From Rhabditoides inermis (Eukaryota > Nematoda > Chromadorea > Rhabditida > Rhabditidae), in assembly GCA_963966185.1 (NCBI GenBank), contig CAWZYM010000045.1, positions 549,001-613,000 on the forward strand: 64,000 nt of DNA, in the 5' to 3' direction. A model generated the notes under the pieces. The model was given only the letters and a program-made list of their open reading frames with translations, did no database searches and was not told the origin of the DNA. A program made the translations under genes and the position numbers. Of this stretch, positions 30,801-48,762 are shown piece after piece; the stretch's first letter is position 1; the number at the start of each line of letters is the position of its first letter.

Positions 30801-33800
30801 TCCGAACGCCAGCTTCACTGATTTGTACGTGGAGCGGAGGTCGGCTGAACGAGCGAGGAGTGGGAGTGGAGGGAGGACGAGCAACACACCCACCATCAGT
30901 GCCCATGTGGATGATGTGAGTGGCCCCACTCTCGGGAGAAGCCACGAATCGAACGAAGGGAAAGAGGAGACGGAAGTCCGACAGAAGATCCTGCAAGGAT
31001 ACCATCTCTCTCTCTCTCTCTCTCTCTCTCGCATCTGCCTGTCACCTCGTGTTCCCTGCTGGCACAGGCGCACTGTGTGAGCACCATCCGCACCCTCTCC
31101 TTCTCCCCGCCCTCGCTCTCCAACTCCACCCACTCCTCGGTGCCAGCCCAAGTAGAAGGCGAAGAATCCATCTGAAAACACTAAAACATGAATAAAAGAT
31201 TCAGAACAATACAATCACGTCTGTTGTTGTGTTGCGGCCGCGTCGCTTCGTGTTCTCCTTCTCCTCCTCCAGCAACTGCTCCCTCTCCTTTCCTTGTTCC
31301 TTCTCCACCTTCGTGAACACGACCTCCTCGAAGAAGCTGTCTTCTGCTCCTCCCTCCACACGCACAGTCGCGTTCGCATCTACACACGCCTTCTCATCCA
31401 CAACCTGAAACCCCAATTTCTCTCCCCTAAAAATACAACACGAATGGCACAAATTACGGATAAACACACAAACACGAGTAGTTAAAATGCAAAACAAGAA
31501 AGAAATGAACGAGCAAGTGTGCGGGGTAAGGGGGTACCTTAGCGTGGGCGTTGAGTGAATCAGCCACCTCCTCGGATGCTGCAGAGCACTCGGATGGAGT
31601 GGCGGCTACAGTATCCTCCATATCGTCCACTGCCTTCTCCTCCTCCTCTCCCGCATCCACATTCTCATACACACGCGCCACTGGCACTGCCTTTTCCTCC
31701 ACCACCTGCAACATAAATAAATCAACTTGTCAAAAGAATAAAGAATGACTATAGAACTTAAATCCACGATCAGTAGTTAGTGTCATTCAGAAAAAAGTGA
31801 CTCTCACTTGTGCGGGTTGCTCTCGTAGGACGTCCTGTGTGTCAGGCAACGATATATCCAGACCGTCATCCGAATCCACGCCTACAACATCATCTGCATT
31901 CCACAAAGTACACGGGAACGGGAATTGACCATGATAGTGCACAGTACCTTGTGTCTGTCAATCACTCCCATGCCTGACTCGCACCCAACCCACCGTCTTC
32001 CCTGAACGCCTCTGCCTCCGGAGTCGCCGTCACCTGATCGACCATCTGCGAGAGACGACTTCTCTCAAACAACACAATATATATAATATGGTAAACAACA
32101 ACAACAACAAAATATGATACGTGGCTGTGCTGGAAGGGCTGCGTCTCGATAGCAGCCTCAGGATGCGCACAACCCGCCTGCAATCTCACATACCATGTAT
32201 ATATAACTCCGAATTCAGTTCAATTGAATTATACAGTTGCAATCCGGAATTGTTATATTCAGATAAAACGATTGCGGATAAAGGATTGATTGATTGCAAT
32301 GACTGACCGCGTTGCGTGCGTGGGACGCGCGGGGAGTGTGCTGTGAGGTGTGTGTGGTGGGTGGGAGTGGGAGTGTGAGGGTGGAACCGCGGGAGACCGC
32401 CATCGAAGACACATCGCACACACCCACACGGCACTGCAGCGACCACCAGTTCTACAATCAGCCTCACACACAGGGAGTATCGGTGAAGCAACGGAAATCA
32501 GAAAAGGGGGGACGAGCTCAGAAGAATACCACGCTAGTATTTGAGTCATCACTTTCAAAGCATAAAAAAACTAAAAGTATAACACTAACCTCGACTAGTA
32601 TCTCCTCCAGACCGGGCAAAAGAGAGAACAGTTTGGAGAGAGGGTCGTCTGCAATGCAATCATTGATCTTCTCTTTCTCGCCCTCTCTTTCTCACCTCCT
32701 GACTCCTTCTCCATCAGCCCTCGCAGATCGCAGCCCCGAACATCCTCCCCCGTCACTCCTCCATCACATTGCACGCTCTTACTGTTTTGTATTAAGATTT
32801 CGTCGTCTTCCTGAGCATTTTAAATAAAACAAAAACAACAGCAACAAATACTCACGGCGACAGTGCTCATGCGCATCTTGGCCGGTCTGGATCTGACAGG
32901 TGGGAGTGCGGGGGCGACGAATGCGAAGGCGGGCGGGAGAGAAGAAGAGGAGGGAGAGGGAGACACCTTGGAGCGCTTCGACGAAGGCGGCTGCATCCAA
33001 GAGTCGTTCGCACGCTTGCGCTGAAACCTCCGTAGATGTTTCAAATATTAAACATGATACCGTATGACTGAAATCAATCTGACAATAACATGACTCACTC
33101 TGTGCATGGGAGCGTCCGTCTTCTGCACAATGGCAGAGAAGTCGCGCAGAGGGGATGGAACCGAGTCGGAGATGATCGCCTGAGAGAATGAATAAATATA
33201 TAAAGTACTTGATAATTTCAATACAGTGATACTATTTGTATCTTCGTGAATATTATTATTGAGTATTTACCTGACTCTCCATGAACATGAGTTCCTTGGG
33301 TATGACGACCTTCTTCGTGTCTAGCAGACCGGCCACGTCCCTCTTGAAACACCGCGCAAGCTGCTTGTAGCTCTCTATGATACCCTCCTGCACAGACGAG
33401 TGAGAACAACCTCTAAAATGATGTATGTAATAAAACTAGCTTTACTTCTGTGAGTCTGAATAAGATGCGGAAATGAAACATCAATAATCATATAACAATA
33501 ATAGAAGTACCTCCGGTTTATTTTCTGCTTGCAAATGGGACAGCTGAATCCCTTGATCTGTCGCAGGCAAGATGTGAAACATTCACTAAACAGACAATCA
33601 CATGATACATATAAATAATCATAATTAACATGCCTGCAGAACATATGATAGCAGGTGGTCATCATGGGAGACTTGATCGTCGAGTAGCTGAAACAATTCA
33701 ATGATGAAACATCTACTTTTGAAACACGAAATAATTATAGTAGCTAGAGAATTGAGGTAGTTGTGTGTGTTATGCTGAGGAGATAAATATGGCGAATAGG

Positions 33801-34036
33801 AAATCACACCATCACGCCTTGTATTTTCTGGTGTTGATTGTGTTGGAGAGAGAGAGAGAGGGGAAAATGATTGTGTACCAGGCCAGCATACAACGCAACA
33901 ATTACATGTTGTTGATATCACCATATTCTCACCATATTCCACAACGCAACTCTGCCTGGATGGCTTCTATACACTTGGTCATCAGCTTGGTCGCCTCGCT
34001 CGGAGTGCGCAATTCCGCTACCGACTGCGTCGACAT
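26497..34036 (-). CDS. brc-1: BRCA1 homologue: RING finger plus tandem BRCT
   Basis: Twenty exons in frame, 700 residues: 34036-33933, 33687-33634, 33585-33511, 33412-33271, 33179-33099, 33020-32856, 32810-32783, 32648-32590, 32433-32308, 32177-32121, 32045-31994, 31893-31808, 31705-31538, 31404-31219, 31171-31046, 30990-30894, 30844-30726, 30668-30525, 28054-27936, 26611-26497. The RING is complete C3HC4: Cys32, Cys35, Cys47, His49, Cys52, Cys55, Cys68, Cys71. It should pair with BARD1 as a nuclear E3 ligase in homologous recombination. The middle is acidic and Ser/Pro-rich with basic NLS-like clusters. Residues about 504-700 form two BRCT repeats ([33 protein letters not shown], then [13 protein letters not shown] and [13 protein letters not shown]). 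Ankyrin repeats are absent, which favours BRCA1 over BARD1. Intron 2, inside the RING, has a GC donor; intron 18 is 2.5 kb and transposon-rich. Exon 7 (28 nt) is the least certain. Confidence 0.88.
27764..27850. repeat. (TA)n microsatellite
   Basis: About 43 TA units in the last intron of the BRCA1-like gene. Confidence 0.97.
28301..29016. mobile_element. Candidate inverted-repeat element in BRCA1 intron
   Basis: An imperfect inverted repeat of about 45 bp links 28301-28350 (TCAGCTGCCCTTGTG) with 28971-29016 (AGGGCAGCTGATTTTTT). A second inverted pair built on AAAGTGACAATTT lies inside, at about 28580-28610 and 28960-28980. The roughly 700-bp interior is A/T-rich and noncoding. It fills much of the 2.5-kb intron 18 of the BRCA1-like gene. 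Confidence 0.4.
29257..29313 (-). repeat. tRNA-Gly(GCC)-like fragment
   Basis: Minus strand reads an A-box-like TGGCCTAGTGGGTAGAGC and an anticodon-arm-like CGCCTGCCAAGCAG similar to tRNA-Gly(GCC). The B-box position is degenerate (GGGTGTGGCTCCC). A tRNA-derived repeat or pseudogene in BRCA1 intron 18 is more likely than a functional tRNA. Confidence 0.35.
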
Positions 34037-35386
34037 TTTGCAGAGTTTCGCAAGAATAACGTTGAATTAGCAGCTATATCTCAATCTTATCATGTAGATT
34101 TGTATACCTGAATAAGGGGAGAGATACAATACTTACAAATAACAAAACAAACAAAAAATGAAAAGAAAACAATAAAAAAGGAAATAAAACAGCTGTGTCG
34201 CGGCGGAGGATATTTGAACGAGATATTTTGGCGCCTTAGCAGGGTGTGATTCAGGCATGAGGCTCCGCCCACTGGGCCGGGCGGCTGGCCGCTCACTCCG
34301 CCCGCATCGGCTGCGGGGCCCGGCTGCCTCTCTCCCCTCTCCTCTATACACCCATTCTCTCACTATCGCTCACTATTCACCCCAGAACGGGTGTGTCGAA
34401 ACAGAGTGAGTGTTTGATGCTGCCTCCTCCCGCACATTACTTGATCACTTCACTGATAGCTAGCTCGAGAGTGCCTTGATTCATTGCCGATAAGAGAGGT
34501 GGTGGGTGAAACATGTGAACGGAAATGAAACAGCTGACGTGGCCTTATATGATATAGTTGCGATCAGAGTGGTCTTGAATTGGGGTCAGTGAGTGCACCG
34601 AGGATGTTCTCTCTCGCTAGCACGGGAGAGATATTTGATTCGATTCTTCCTGTGCGCTGTCTCTGTCTGTCTCACATGATCTCTGCATCCGCCAGACATG
34701 TTCGTTCTCTGCGCGGTATCTCCGTTCTTTTATATTTCTGTAATCACTCTCACAGTGATAACGTTATCGTTATCATCTGACTGTGCTTATCACTTGTGCT
34801 TACTCTTGCGCCGTGTTTCGCAAATGGTGTGATCATGGATGTCATTGCGAGGGTGGTGTGCTTACTCGCCTGGTGTTTAAATGGTTCGATATGTGTTTTG
34901 GCAAGTCCCTGCAGAATCTGCCGACGCTACTCATCCGATGTCTTATCTGTGATAGTTGGGTATATATATACCAGTACCCCATGCAGCTCTCCGCATTCGT
35001 TTCTCTCCCATTTGTTTTTGTGCCCTTGGAGTTCTTTGATCTAATTTGTGATCGGTATCTCTCTACTTTTTCTTCCTTATTCGCGAACAACACGTCTCTC
35101 AAAACCCCAAATACACATTAAAGATTCATATCTGTCCACTCCAATTACAGTTAATTCGTGAAGTACAAGTCATGTCATGCCGACTCCGCCCCTGCGATCT
35201 CTGTCCTGTCTCGATCTCTTTTACGGTTGTAACAATGCAGTCGTATTCTTTTTTTCCGGCCCAAGGAGGCCCGGCTTTTAAAGCTGTGTTAGTTGATGAT
35301 GTTTGCCCGGTGGCTGGTTGGTTATGTTGACGGTGGCGTGTCTTCTGTTCTCGCGGTCGATTCACTCGTGTCGTCTAGCGCTCGCC
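34037..35386. promoter_or_regulatory. Divergent spacer between BRCA1 homologue and acetyl-CoA synthetase
   Basis: 1350 bp between head-to-head start codons. Open frames inside have no recognisable domain. It is GC-rich around 34200-34330, contains a tRNA-like segment, and has CTAG eleven bases before the synthetase ATG, which is acceptor-like. Both promoters must lie here. Confidence 0.5.
34202..34269 (-). tRNA. Weak tRNA-like segment
   Basis: On the minus strand the ends GGCGGAG and CTCCGCC form a perfect 7-bp acceptor-like stem, with CTGCTAA in an anticodon-loop-like position and a B-box-like GTTCAAAT. The D-arm and T-arm stems are poor by eye. It may be a decayed tRNA-Ser(GCT)-like gene, a SINE head or chance. 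Confidence 0.2.
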
Positions 35387-36853
35387 ATGTCGGACGCTCA
35401 CGTCAAGTTCTCGCTCGCGTCTTCGGCCGAGGACGTGTTCGTGCCCCCCGCGCCCCTCCTTGCCGGAGCCCACGTCGCCGGACTCAAGTCCTACCACGAC
35501 AAGTACTCTGCTTCCATGAACGATTCGGACGCTTTCTGGAAGACTGTCGCCGCCGAGCTCTACTTCGAGCAGGGATCCACCAAGGTACGTGAATAGTATA
35601 CCGATCAATGAATCACTAACCTCGTTGAGGGTCTGGAGTGGAACTTTGACACGAAGAAGGGCCCGGTGTTGTGCCGCTTCATGGATGGCGCGCGCACGAA
35701 CGTGGCGTACAACTGTCTGGAGCGGAACGTGGCGCGCGGGTACGGCAACAAGGTGGCGTACCTGTGGGAGGGAAACGAGCCCGCTGACTCTACCTCCCTC
35801 ACCTACCAGCAGCTCCTCGACCAGGTACGGTAGCGGGTCATCGGTTTGGGTGCTTTATCCTTTGAAGGAGGCGTATGGTGTGTGTTGGAGGTGACTCGCT
35901 TCTCGGCCGTGCTGCGCCGTCTGGGAGTGCGTCGCGGCGACTGCGTGGCCATCTACCTGCCCATGGTGCTCGAGCTGGCTGTGGCCATGCTCGCGTGCGC
36001 CCGCATCGGAGCCCTCCACTCGGTGGTCTTCGCCGGATTCTCGGCCGAGTCCCTCTCCACCCGACTCGTCGATGCAAAGTCGGTCGCACCTCTGCTCTGC
36101 TCTTTCACTTTCACTTCCACCCTCTTCTTGCAGGTGCAAGGTGATCGTGTCTGCGGACGGCTTCTTCCGCGGCACGAAGGTGGTGGACTTGAAGAAGATC
36201 GTGGACCAGGCTGTGGTGCTGTGTGCTGCCGAGGGCCACTCGGTCGAGGCTGCCGTCATGGTGGAGCACGTCGACCGTGTCACCTGCCCCGCCGGAGCAC
36301 ACAAGCCCTCGGTCAGTACTGCCTGTCCTCCCACGTATCACTATCCTTTCCCTTCCCTTTCCCCCCCTTATCATAACTCCTCATGTTCTCCTCAGATTGC
36401 TGCCAAGTCGCAGCCGATTGATCGCTTGTGGTCGGAGGAGATGGCGTCTGTGGAGGGAGTGGAGAGCCCTGTAGAGTGGATGGACGCCGAGAGCCCCCTC
36501 TTCATCCTATACACCTCGTGAGTCCCTCTCCCCCTCTCTCTCTTTTTTTCTCTCTCTTCACACAATCGTCGGTGATGCGTGTTGGTTGGTCTCCCTTCCC
36601 CTTGGGAGAGTGCCACAACATGGTTTCCTAGCAGTTAGGGGGTTGGGTTGGGTCTCATGTGTGGGAGTGAGTGAGGCGAAGGGGCAAAAAGTTGTGTTAA
36701 CACATTGAAGGATTCGTTTGTTTGTATGAGTGTTGGTGTTTACATTGTTGTTGCGTGACTCGTCTTCTCTGCTTGTGTTTCCGCCACTGACTCGCTGATT
36801 CGATTGCTGGCTGTGTGAGAGTTTCCCTTTCCCTTCCCTCTCTAATGACGCTC

Positions 36854-36894
<41 letters not shown>

Positions 36895-39800
36895 TTCTCT
36901 ATCTTGCATCGGTTGCTATGTTGTGAAAAGTCGGTTGAGTCGACGGGTTGAAAGGAGACGTCAGGGGATGCATTCAGAAGGAATATATGAGAAGAACGGA
37001 GTAGCGTGGTCGTAGGGTTTTCTTTTAGGGTGGCATGTGATGCGACGTTAGGTGAGCGTGTGAATGGGAATAGGAGAAGGAGGAGAGGAGGCCGGAGGGA
37101 GAGTGTTGCATAGACTAGTCGAGCCCGCTGGAGCAAGCACACACAGAATATCGATGCCAAGTCGTTATTCGGAGAAGGCGTCACGCGTAGGAAGAAGCTG
37201 CGCGCAGCAGCTGAATTTGGATTTGAAGCGACTCGGGGCGCTCGTGGTTTCCACTAAAAGGATTCGCCTCACACACCCTACTTGTGGTATTTGCAGATAT
37301 TTTTGACGATATTGTTTACAGTGAGTATTGACAGTGTAGGTGTAGCAATGTCTATGACAATTAATGTGTGCGAGAGTGAAAGTGGACTAGTTGGATAGTG
37401 AGTGTGGGGCTACTGGTTCGAGTAAGTAGTTGTTATAAGGAGTGTTGTCTGGTTGTGTGCCTATGAGTCTGCGTGGACGTGGATGTTGTATTGAGTGAAT
37501 GGTTGATTGGATTTGGCGTTGTTGCAGTGTGTGGGTGTGGGTGGGTGTGTGTGGGGGGGGGGGGGGGGGTCATATCGGCTGTCATGATCAACGAGGCAGC
37601 TGGCAATGCCCGGGCGGGTCTGGATTGGAAGACCAGGCAAGGCAAAGGGTATTGGACGGATGGGAGTGAGAGAACAGGCAGGCTAATCCACGTGCTTCCA
37701 TACAATGACAATCGCAGCTTTCAATCTCCTCCGATTCATGCTCGCGTAGTCAATGCAACCAAATCCGCTAACGTGTCGTTTTTGAAGAGTATTGCCTTTC
37801 CTCGTTCAGTTTTTAGTATGATGAGATTAAATGCGACGATATTGGGCTAATTGCAAGGGATGGTGTGAAGGTGTGGGAACACATCTGTGAAAGCAAAATT
37901 GTTGAAACACTCATTGGGAAGAAGGAAGTATGATATGATGATATTGCAGTGGCTCGACGGGAAAGCCGAAGGGAATCCTGCACACGACTGCCGGGTACAT
38001 GACTGGAGCGTATCTCACCACCAAGTGCACGTTCGACGCCCAGCCAGAGACAGATGTGTACTGGTGCACGGCCGACTGCGGATGGATCACCGGACACAGG
38101 TACCAGACAGACAGATAGACTGACAGGAAGAACACGCGGCACGCTTTCAGCTACCTCCTGTACGGTCCTCTCATGAACGGCCTCACTTCGGTCTTCTTCG
38201 AGGGAGTTCCCTCTTATCCTGACTCTGGTCGCATGTGGCAGGTCACTGAGAAATACAAGGTGTGATTACGTTGTTTTTGGTTGTACATTATGGGTTATTG
38301 TACTGGTTGGGTGCACAATGTCGACTTAGTGGTGGTTGGGTTACTTTTTTCCCGCAACAATGTAAACATTTTTCTACGCGTGATTGACGCCAATGGGCAT
38401 GGAGCTTGCTTGACCTGTTATTTGCGATCTCTGTTATTTGGAGAACCGATGCTATGCAGTGTGATTCGACGAGCGTTGATCATTGGTCGTTTTCTCTCTC
38501 CCGGTCTGAGTAGTGTGATCAATTTAATGCGAACACATGAACTATTCTCCCACTCGCCTTCCCCAATCTACTTATCGCTTAACGGGGCTTTATGTGCGTA
38601 TTTTTTTCCTCTAATCTCGGTTTCCGAGTTGGCATCCCATAATCGGGGTTCTAATACTCTGCCAGCCAACAAAAAGAGGCGGCTTGGTATTGTGGTTGGC
38701 GTTGGGAGAAAATTGGTTGGCTGTGTTTTTTCTTCCGACGGAGCTCGGCGTGACTCGTGGGGATTGAATATCGAATTGTGCGGCGCTTTGAATGCGAGAG
38801 AGAGGGGAGGGGGGAGGCTGCCAACTCGACAATCGGATTGGTTGAGCTGTTCGAAAACGGAAGGGAGGAGACTGGATAAGGGCACGCAGCAGTGTCTGTA
38901 TGTTTGTTCTCTCTCCATTGTGGCTGTCCGTATCGGCTCAGTCGGTGTGTGATGCTCGGTTGTCCCTGGAGACAAGGAAACATGCAGTGCACAAGTAGCA
39001 GCGAGCACAGAAGGCATGTGATATTTTTGCTCCATAGCGACTCTCAATATGTCTCAGTCTCTTAGTCTCGCAAAGGCGCTTTGATAACGAGAACGACGGT
39101 CGACGGTTTTGTTTGGGCTTATTTCTTCGAGACTGGAAATGCGCTTGTTGGTCGAAAGGTCGTGATTGGAATTGGCTTTTGTGAATCAGACAAAACATGC
39201 GTGAAAACCATGCATGCGACCAGTGATTTATGTTGAGGATATACACGGATGAAAATGATTTTATCTAGCTCAGAAAATACAATACACAAATGTAGCATGT
39301 TGTTTGCAGGTGACGAAGCTGTACACGTCTCCGACGGCGGTGCGCGCCCTGATGGCAGTGGGGGACGAGTGGGTGAAGAAGTATGAGCGCTCGAGTCTGT
39401 GTGTGATTGGCACTGTGGGCGAGCCGATCAACCCGGCAGCGTGGAAGTGGCTGCACTCTGTGGTAGGAGAGCAGAGGGCCGCCATCGTGGACACGTATTG
39501 GCAGACGGAGACTGGCAGCCACATGATCGTACCCTTGCCTGGTGAGTGCACACGCACACACTTACACCACCGAGCACTATCAAACGGAGACATCGGCAAT
39601 TGTTTGTATAATTGCTTTTGTTGCAGGAGCGATTCCGACCAAGCCTGGCGCGGCTACTCTTCCGTTCTTCGGAGTGGAGCCGGTGCTGCTCGATTCGGAG
39701 GGCCGGATCGTGGAGGGCCCTGGGGAGGGCAACCTGTGCTTCGCCCGCGCCTGGCCGTCCATGATGCGTGGAGTGTACGGCGACTACGAGCGCTTCGTGA

Positions 39801-40388
39801 AGACGTACCTGGCGCCGTTCCCCGGCTACTACTTCACTGGGGACGGGGCGAGGCGCGACGAGGACGGCTACCTGTGGATCACGGGAAGGGTGGACGACCT
39901 GATGAATGTGAGCGGGCACCTGCTGTCGACTGCCGAGATCGAGTCTGCTCTGGCGGGCCACCAGAAGGTGGCCGAGGCTGCCGTAGTCGCTGCCCCGCAC
40001 GACATCAAGGGCTCCTTCCCCTATGCCTTCGTCACACTCAACGAGGGCGTCGAGCTAGACTCTGCCATGATCGCCGAGCTCAAGGCTGAGGTGAGTGTTT
40101 GGTGTGATGTGTATATTTACTAGCATACATTGCCTATCATTCTAGGTTCGCACTCGTATCGGAGCGATTGCGGTGCCGGATATTATCCAGCAGGCGCCTG
40201 GTCTTCCGAAGACTCGCAGTGGAAAGGTGACGCGTAGGATTCTGCGCAAGATCGCTGAGGGAGAGGAGAATGGGATCGGAGACACGACGACTCTGGTGGA
40301 TGAGAGTGTGATCAGGAAGCTGATCAGCGGACGGCGCGGAGGCAGCGGAGTCACCCACACGGAGGCCAAGGCCGCTCCCAGGGGATAG
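35387..40388 (+). CDS. Acetyl-CoA synthetase (AMP-forming)
   Basis: Converts acetate, ATP and CoA to acetyl-CoA, AMP and pyrophosphate, supplying cytosolic and nuclear acetyl-CoA (ACSS2 type; no mitochondrial presequence is seen). Ten exons, 35387-35584, 35630-35824, 35891-36078, 36134-36311, 36396-36517, 37950-38099, 38151-38259, 39310-39541, 39627-40090, 40146-40388, give 692 residues, the usual length. Seen motifs: [19 protein letters not shown] near 180; the phosphate-binding [11 protein letters not shown] near 295; [54 protein letters not shown] with the hinge Asp after it; and [13 protein letters not shown] near the C-terminus, whose Lys is the catalytic and acetylation-regulated residue. 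The terminal 25 residues are a Gly/Arg/Ala tail beyond the family core. Introns 1 and 2 both end in GAG. Introns 5 (1.43 kb) and 7 (1.05 kb) contain no recognised gene. Confidence 0.97.
36518..37949 (+). other. Intron 5 of acetyl-CoA synthetase
   Basis: 1.43 kb, interrupting the phosphate-binding loop codon for Ser in TSGSTGK. It holds a (TC)n run at about 36857-36892 and an 18-base G run at about 37552-37569. No gene recognised. Confidence 0.8.
38260..39309 (+). other. Intron 7 of acetyl-CoA synthetase
   Basis: 1.05 kb. A 223-codon open frame at 38281-38952 runs through it but has no family resemblance and no own gene signals; read as intron. Confidence 0.75.
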
Positions 40389-41331
40389 ACACCACACGTT
40401 CCCTCACTACACCTGCTATTACACTATTACACTTACACTTACAGTCCTTAGACACAGCAATTACCAGATCATGTGTATGTTACCGAGAGAGTTTTACTAT
40501 TGTGTTGTGTTGTGCGGTTTAGACGATGTTAGATATGTACACTCATGTGAATTCAAAATTGTCTTGTTATATTTAAATTGTGGAACAGCGTAGGTTTGCG
40601 AGTTTTGTGAGCAGTGTTATATATAAATTATTTTCGTGAGATGTGGTGTGGTCTGAACAGAAAAAAAACGATCTCATTGGTACTACGACAAAAGTGAGTA
40701 TTGTATTTATGTCAGTAATAATCATTATCAAGACTGCAGATGAATCGCTACTGGATTTGAGAGAGTGAGGAAACGATAAAATAGATGTGTGAGTATGTAG
40801 CGAGAGAAAAAAACGAACAATCCATGATAATATGTGATTGCGATTCCACTCATTCTGCAGTTCAACTCGTTTGGTTCAGTTTACTGTATGTTCAATTGAT
40901 AGTTTGATAGTTACTGTTCATATAAATATCATATTGCCGCCTATGAAGGAACGGAACGGAGGAGTGGAGAGGCAAAGTGTAGGAGGAGTGGAGAGGCAAT
41001 GTGTAGGAAGAGTGGAGAGGCAATGTGTAGGAAGAGTGGAGAGGCAATGTGTAGGAAGAGTGGAGAGGCAAAGTGCTTGGCATGGTGTGGAGATTTAGAG
41101 CTCGAGTACGGCGACCTGAATTGAAGGACGCCCACACTAGATATTTGGAAAATCACCAGTAGGTTAGTGTTTTTGCGACTTTAAGAGTGTTAGTGCTAAA
41201 TTGCAGAATCCGCAGAACAGTTCATCGTCCCGCCAACCAAATTTTCTTGTTATTTTTTACTTTTATTTTTCACGTTATTTTTGTTTTAACCGTGTCAAAT
41301 TACAATTGTAGGAAACCACGGTTGGGACCAA
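40389..41331. other. Spacer between acetyl-CoA synthetase and KDM7-like gene
   Basis: 943 bp containing the 3' flank of the synthetase (no perfect AATAAA found) and the 5' flank of the demethylase. A 24-bp minisatellite lies at 40957-41077. TTACAATTGTAG at 41300-41311 is an acceptor 20 nt before the downstream ATG, so a 5' UTR intron or trans-splice site is likely. Confidence 0.55.
40957..41077. repeat. 24-bp minisatellite, about five units
   Basis: Tandem units of AGGAAGAGTGGAGAGGCAAT plus GTGT, with small variants (AAGTGT, AGGAGG) in the first and last units. Located upstream of the KDM7-like gene. Confidence 0.9.
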
Positions 41332-47897
<6,566 letters not shown>

Positions 47898-48762
47898 GTG
47901 TGGGAGAGAATAGATTTCACATCGCGTGCTTCTGTTATCCTCGCCTCATCTCTCAACTCTCATTTGATTTGTATATACTCGTCTCCAATAGATGTTTTTT
48001 CGTGGATTTTCTGGGTGCGTTTCGGAAGTCGCCACCGGTATCTCGATGATTGCCTTCAACTCGTCTGTGCCTCGGTAAACATTGAGGAGTTTCTTTTATG
48101 TAAATGTATACATTCTGTGTTTTATTAGGACCTCGTTGATTCTTGAGTTGTTTTGTGAGCAGAGTTTATGATATAAAATGTGTTGCAACAAAGCGTCTGT
48201 GAGAACTATCTGTTTGGGTCGGGGCACGGATGATAGGCTGATGCGAAAACGAAACCATAGAGGGTGGAGGATTGAATGTGGAGTATAAATTTCTTTTCTC
48301 GGAGTTCCCGCGCTGTACCCAAGCGGCCTCCGAGACATGTCTCCGCGGAAGGCCTGCAAATTCCGCGCGGAGGCCTTAGGAAGACATACACGTTGTGTTG
48401 CACAAAACTGCACAACATATAAAATGTCACGGATGGCATATAGAATCCAATCCGACTAAGCAGATTGCAAGAGGTGCAAGGGTTGGAAACGGACGAGATC
48501 TATCGATGCAATACTACGATATGAGGTATGAGGAAAGGTGCATTGTACGTGTGAAGGGGTTAAAATAGGGGCGAGATAGGCACAGTCATATCGAGTCGGG
48601 GACAATGTCACATTCATGTACAAACTGGATAACAATTAATTGAACAGAGTTTATTGTAGCACGAGACACGCACGACCTGATGACATGGTCTCTATTCGAT
48701 AGTCGTATAAATGTGGTTGGATGTGAGGAGCTCTCTATCAATAAATCGACACTCGAATCAGT
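47898..48762. other. Convergent 3' spacer
   Basis: 865 bp between the stop codons of the KDM7-like gene (+) and the PEP-synthase-N-like gene (-). A short inverted repeat GGCCTCCG/CGGAGGCC lies near 48328-48374. AATAAA on the plus strand at about 48740-48745 and on the minus strand at 48650-48655 would make the two 3' UTRs overlap if both are used. Confidence 0.5.
48650..48655 (-). terminator. Poly(A) signal AATAAA, minus strand
   Basis: TTTATT on the plus strand, about 110 nt downstream of the stop codon of the PEP-synthase-N-like gene. Confidence 0.5.

Noticed and set aside
32312..32827. 171-codon plus-strand open frame
   Set aside because: Antisense shadow of BRCA1-like exons 7-9 and their introns on the minus strand.
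38281..38952. 223-codon open frame inside acetyl-CoA synthetase intron 7
   Set aside because: No family resemblance, no own start or poly(A) context, and it lies in an intron with good boundaries.
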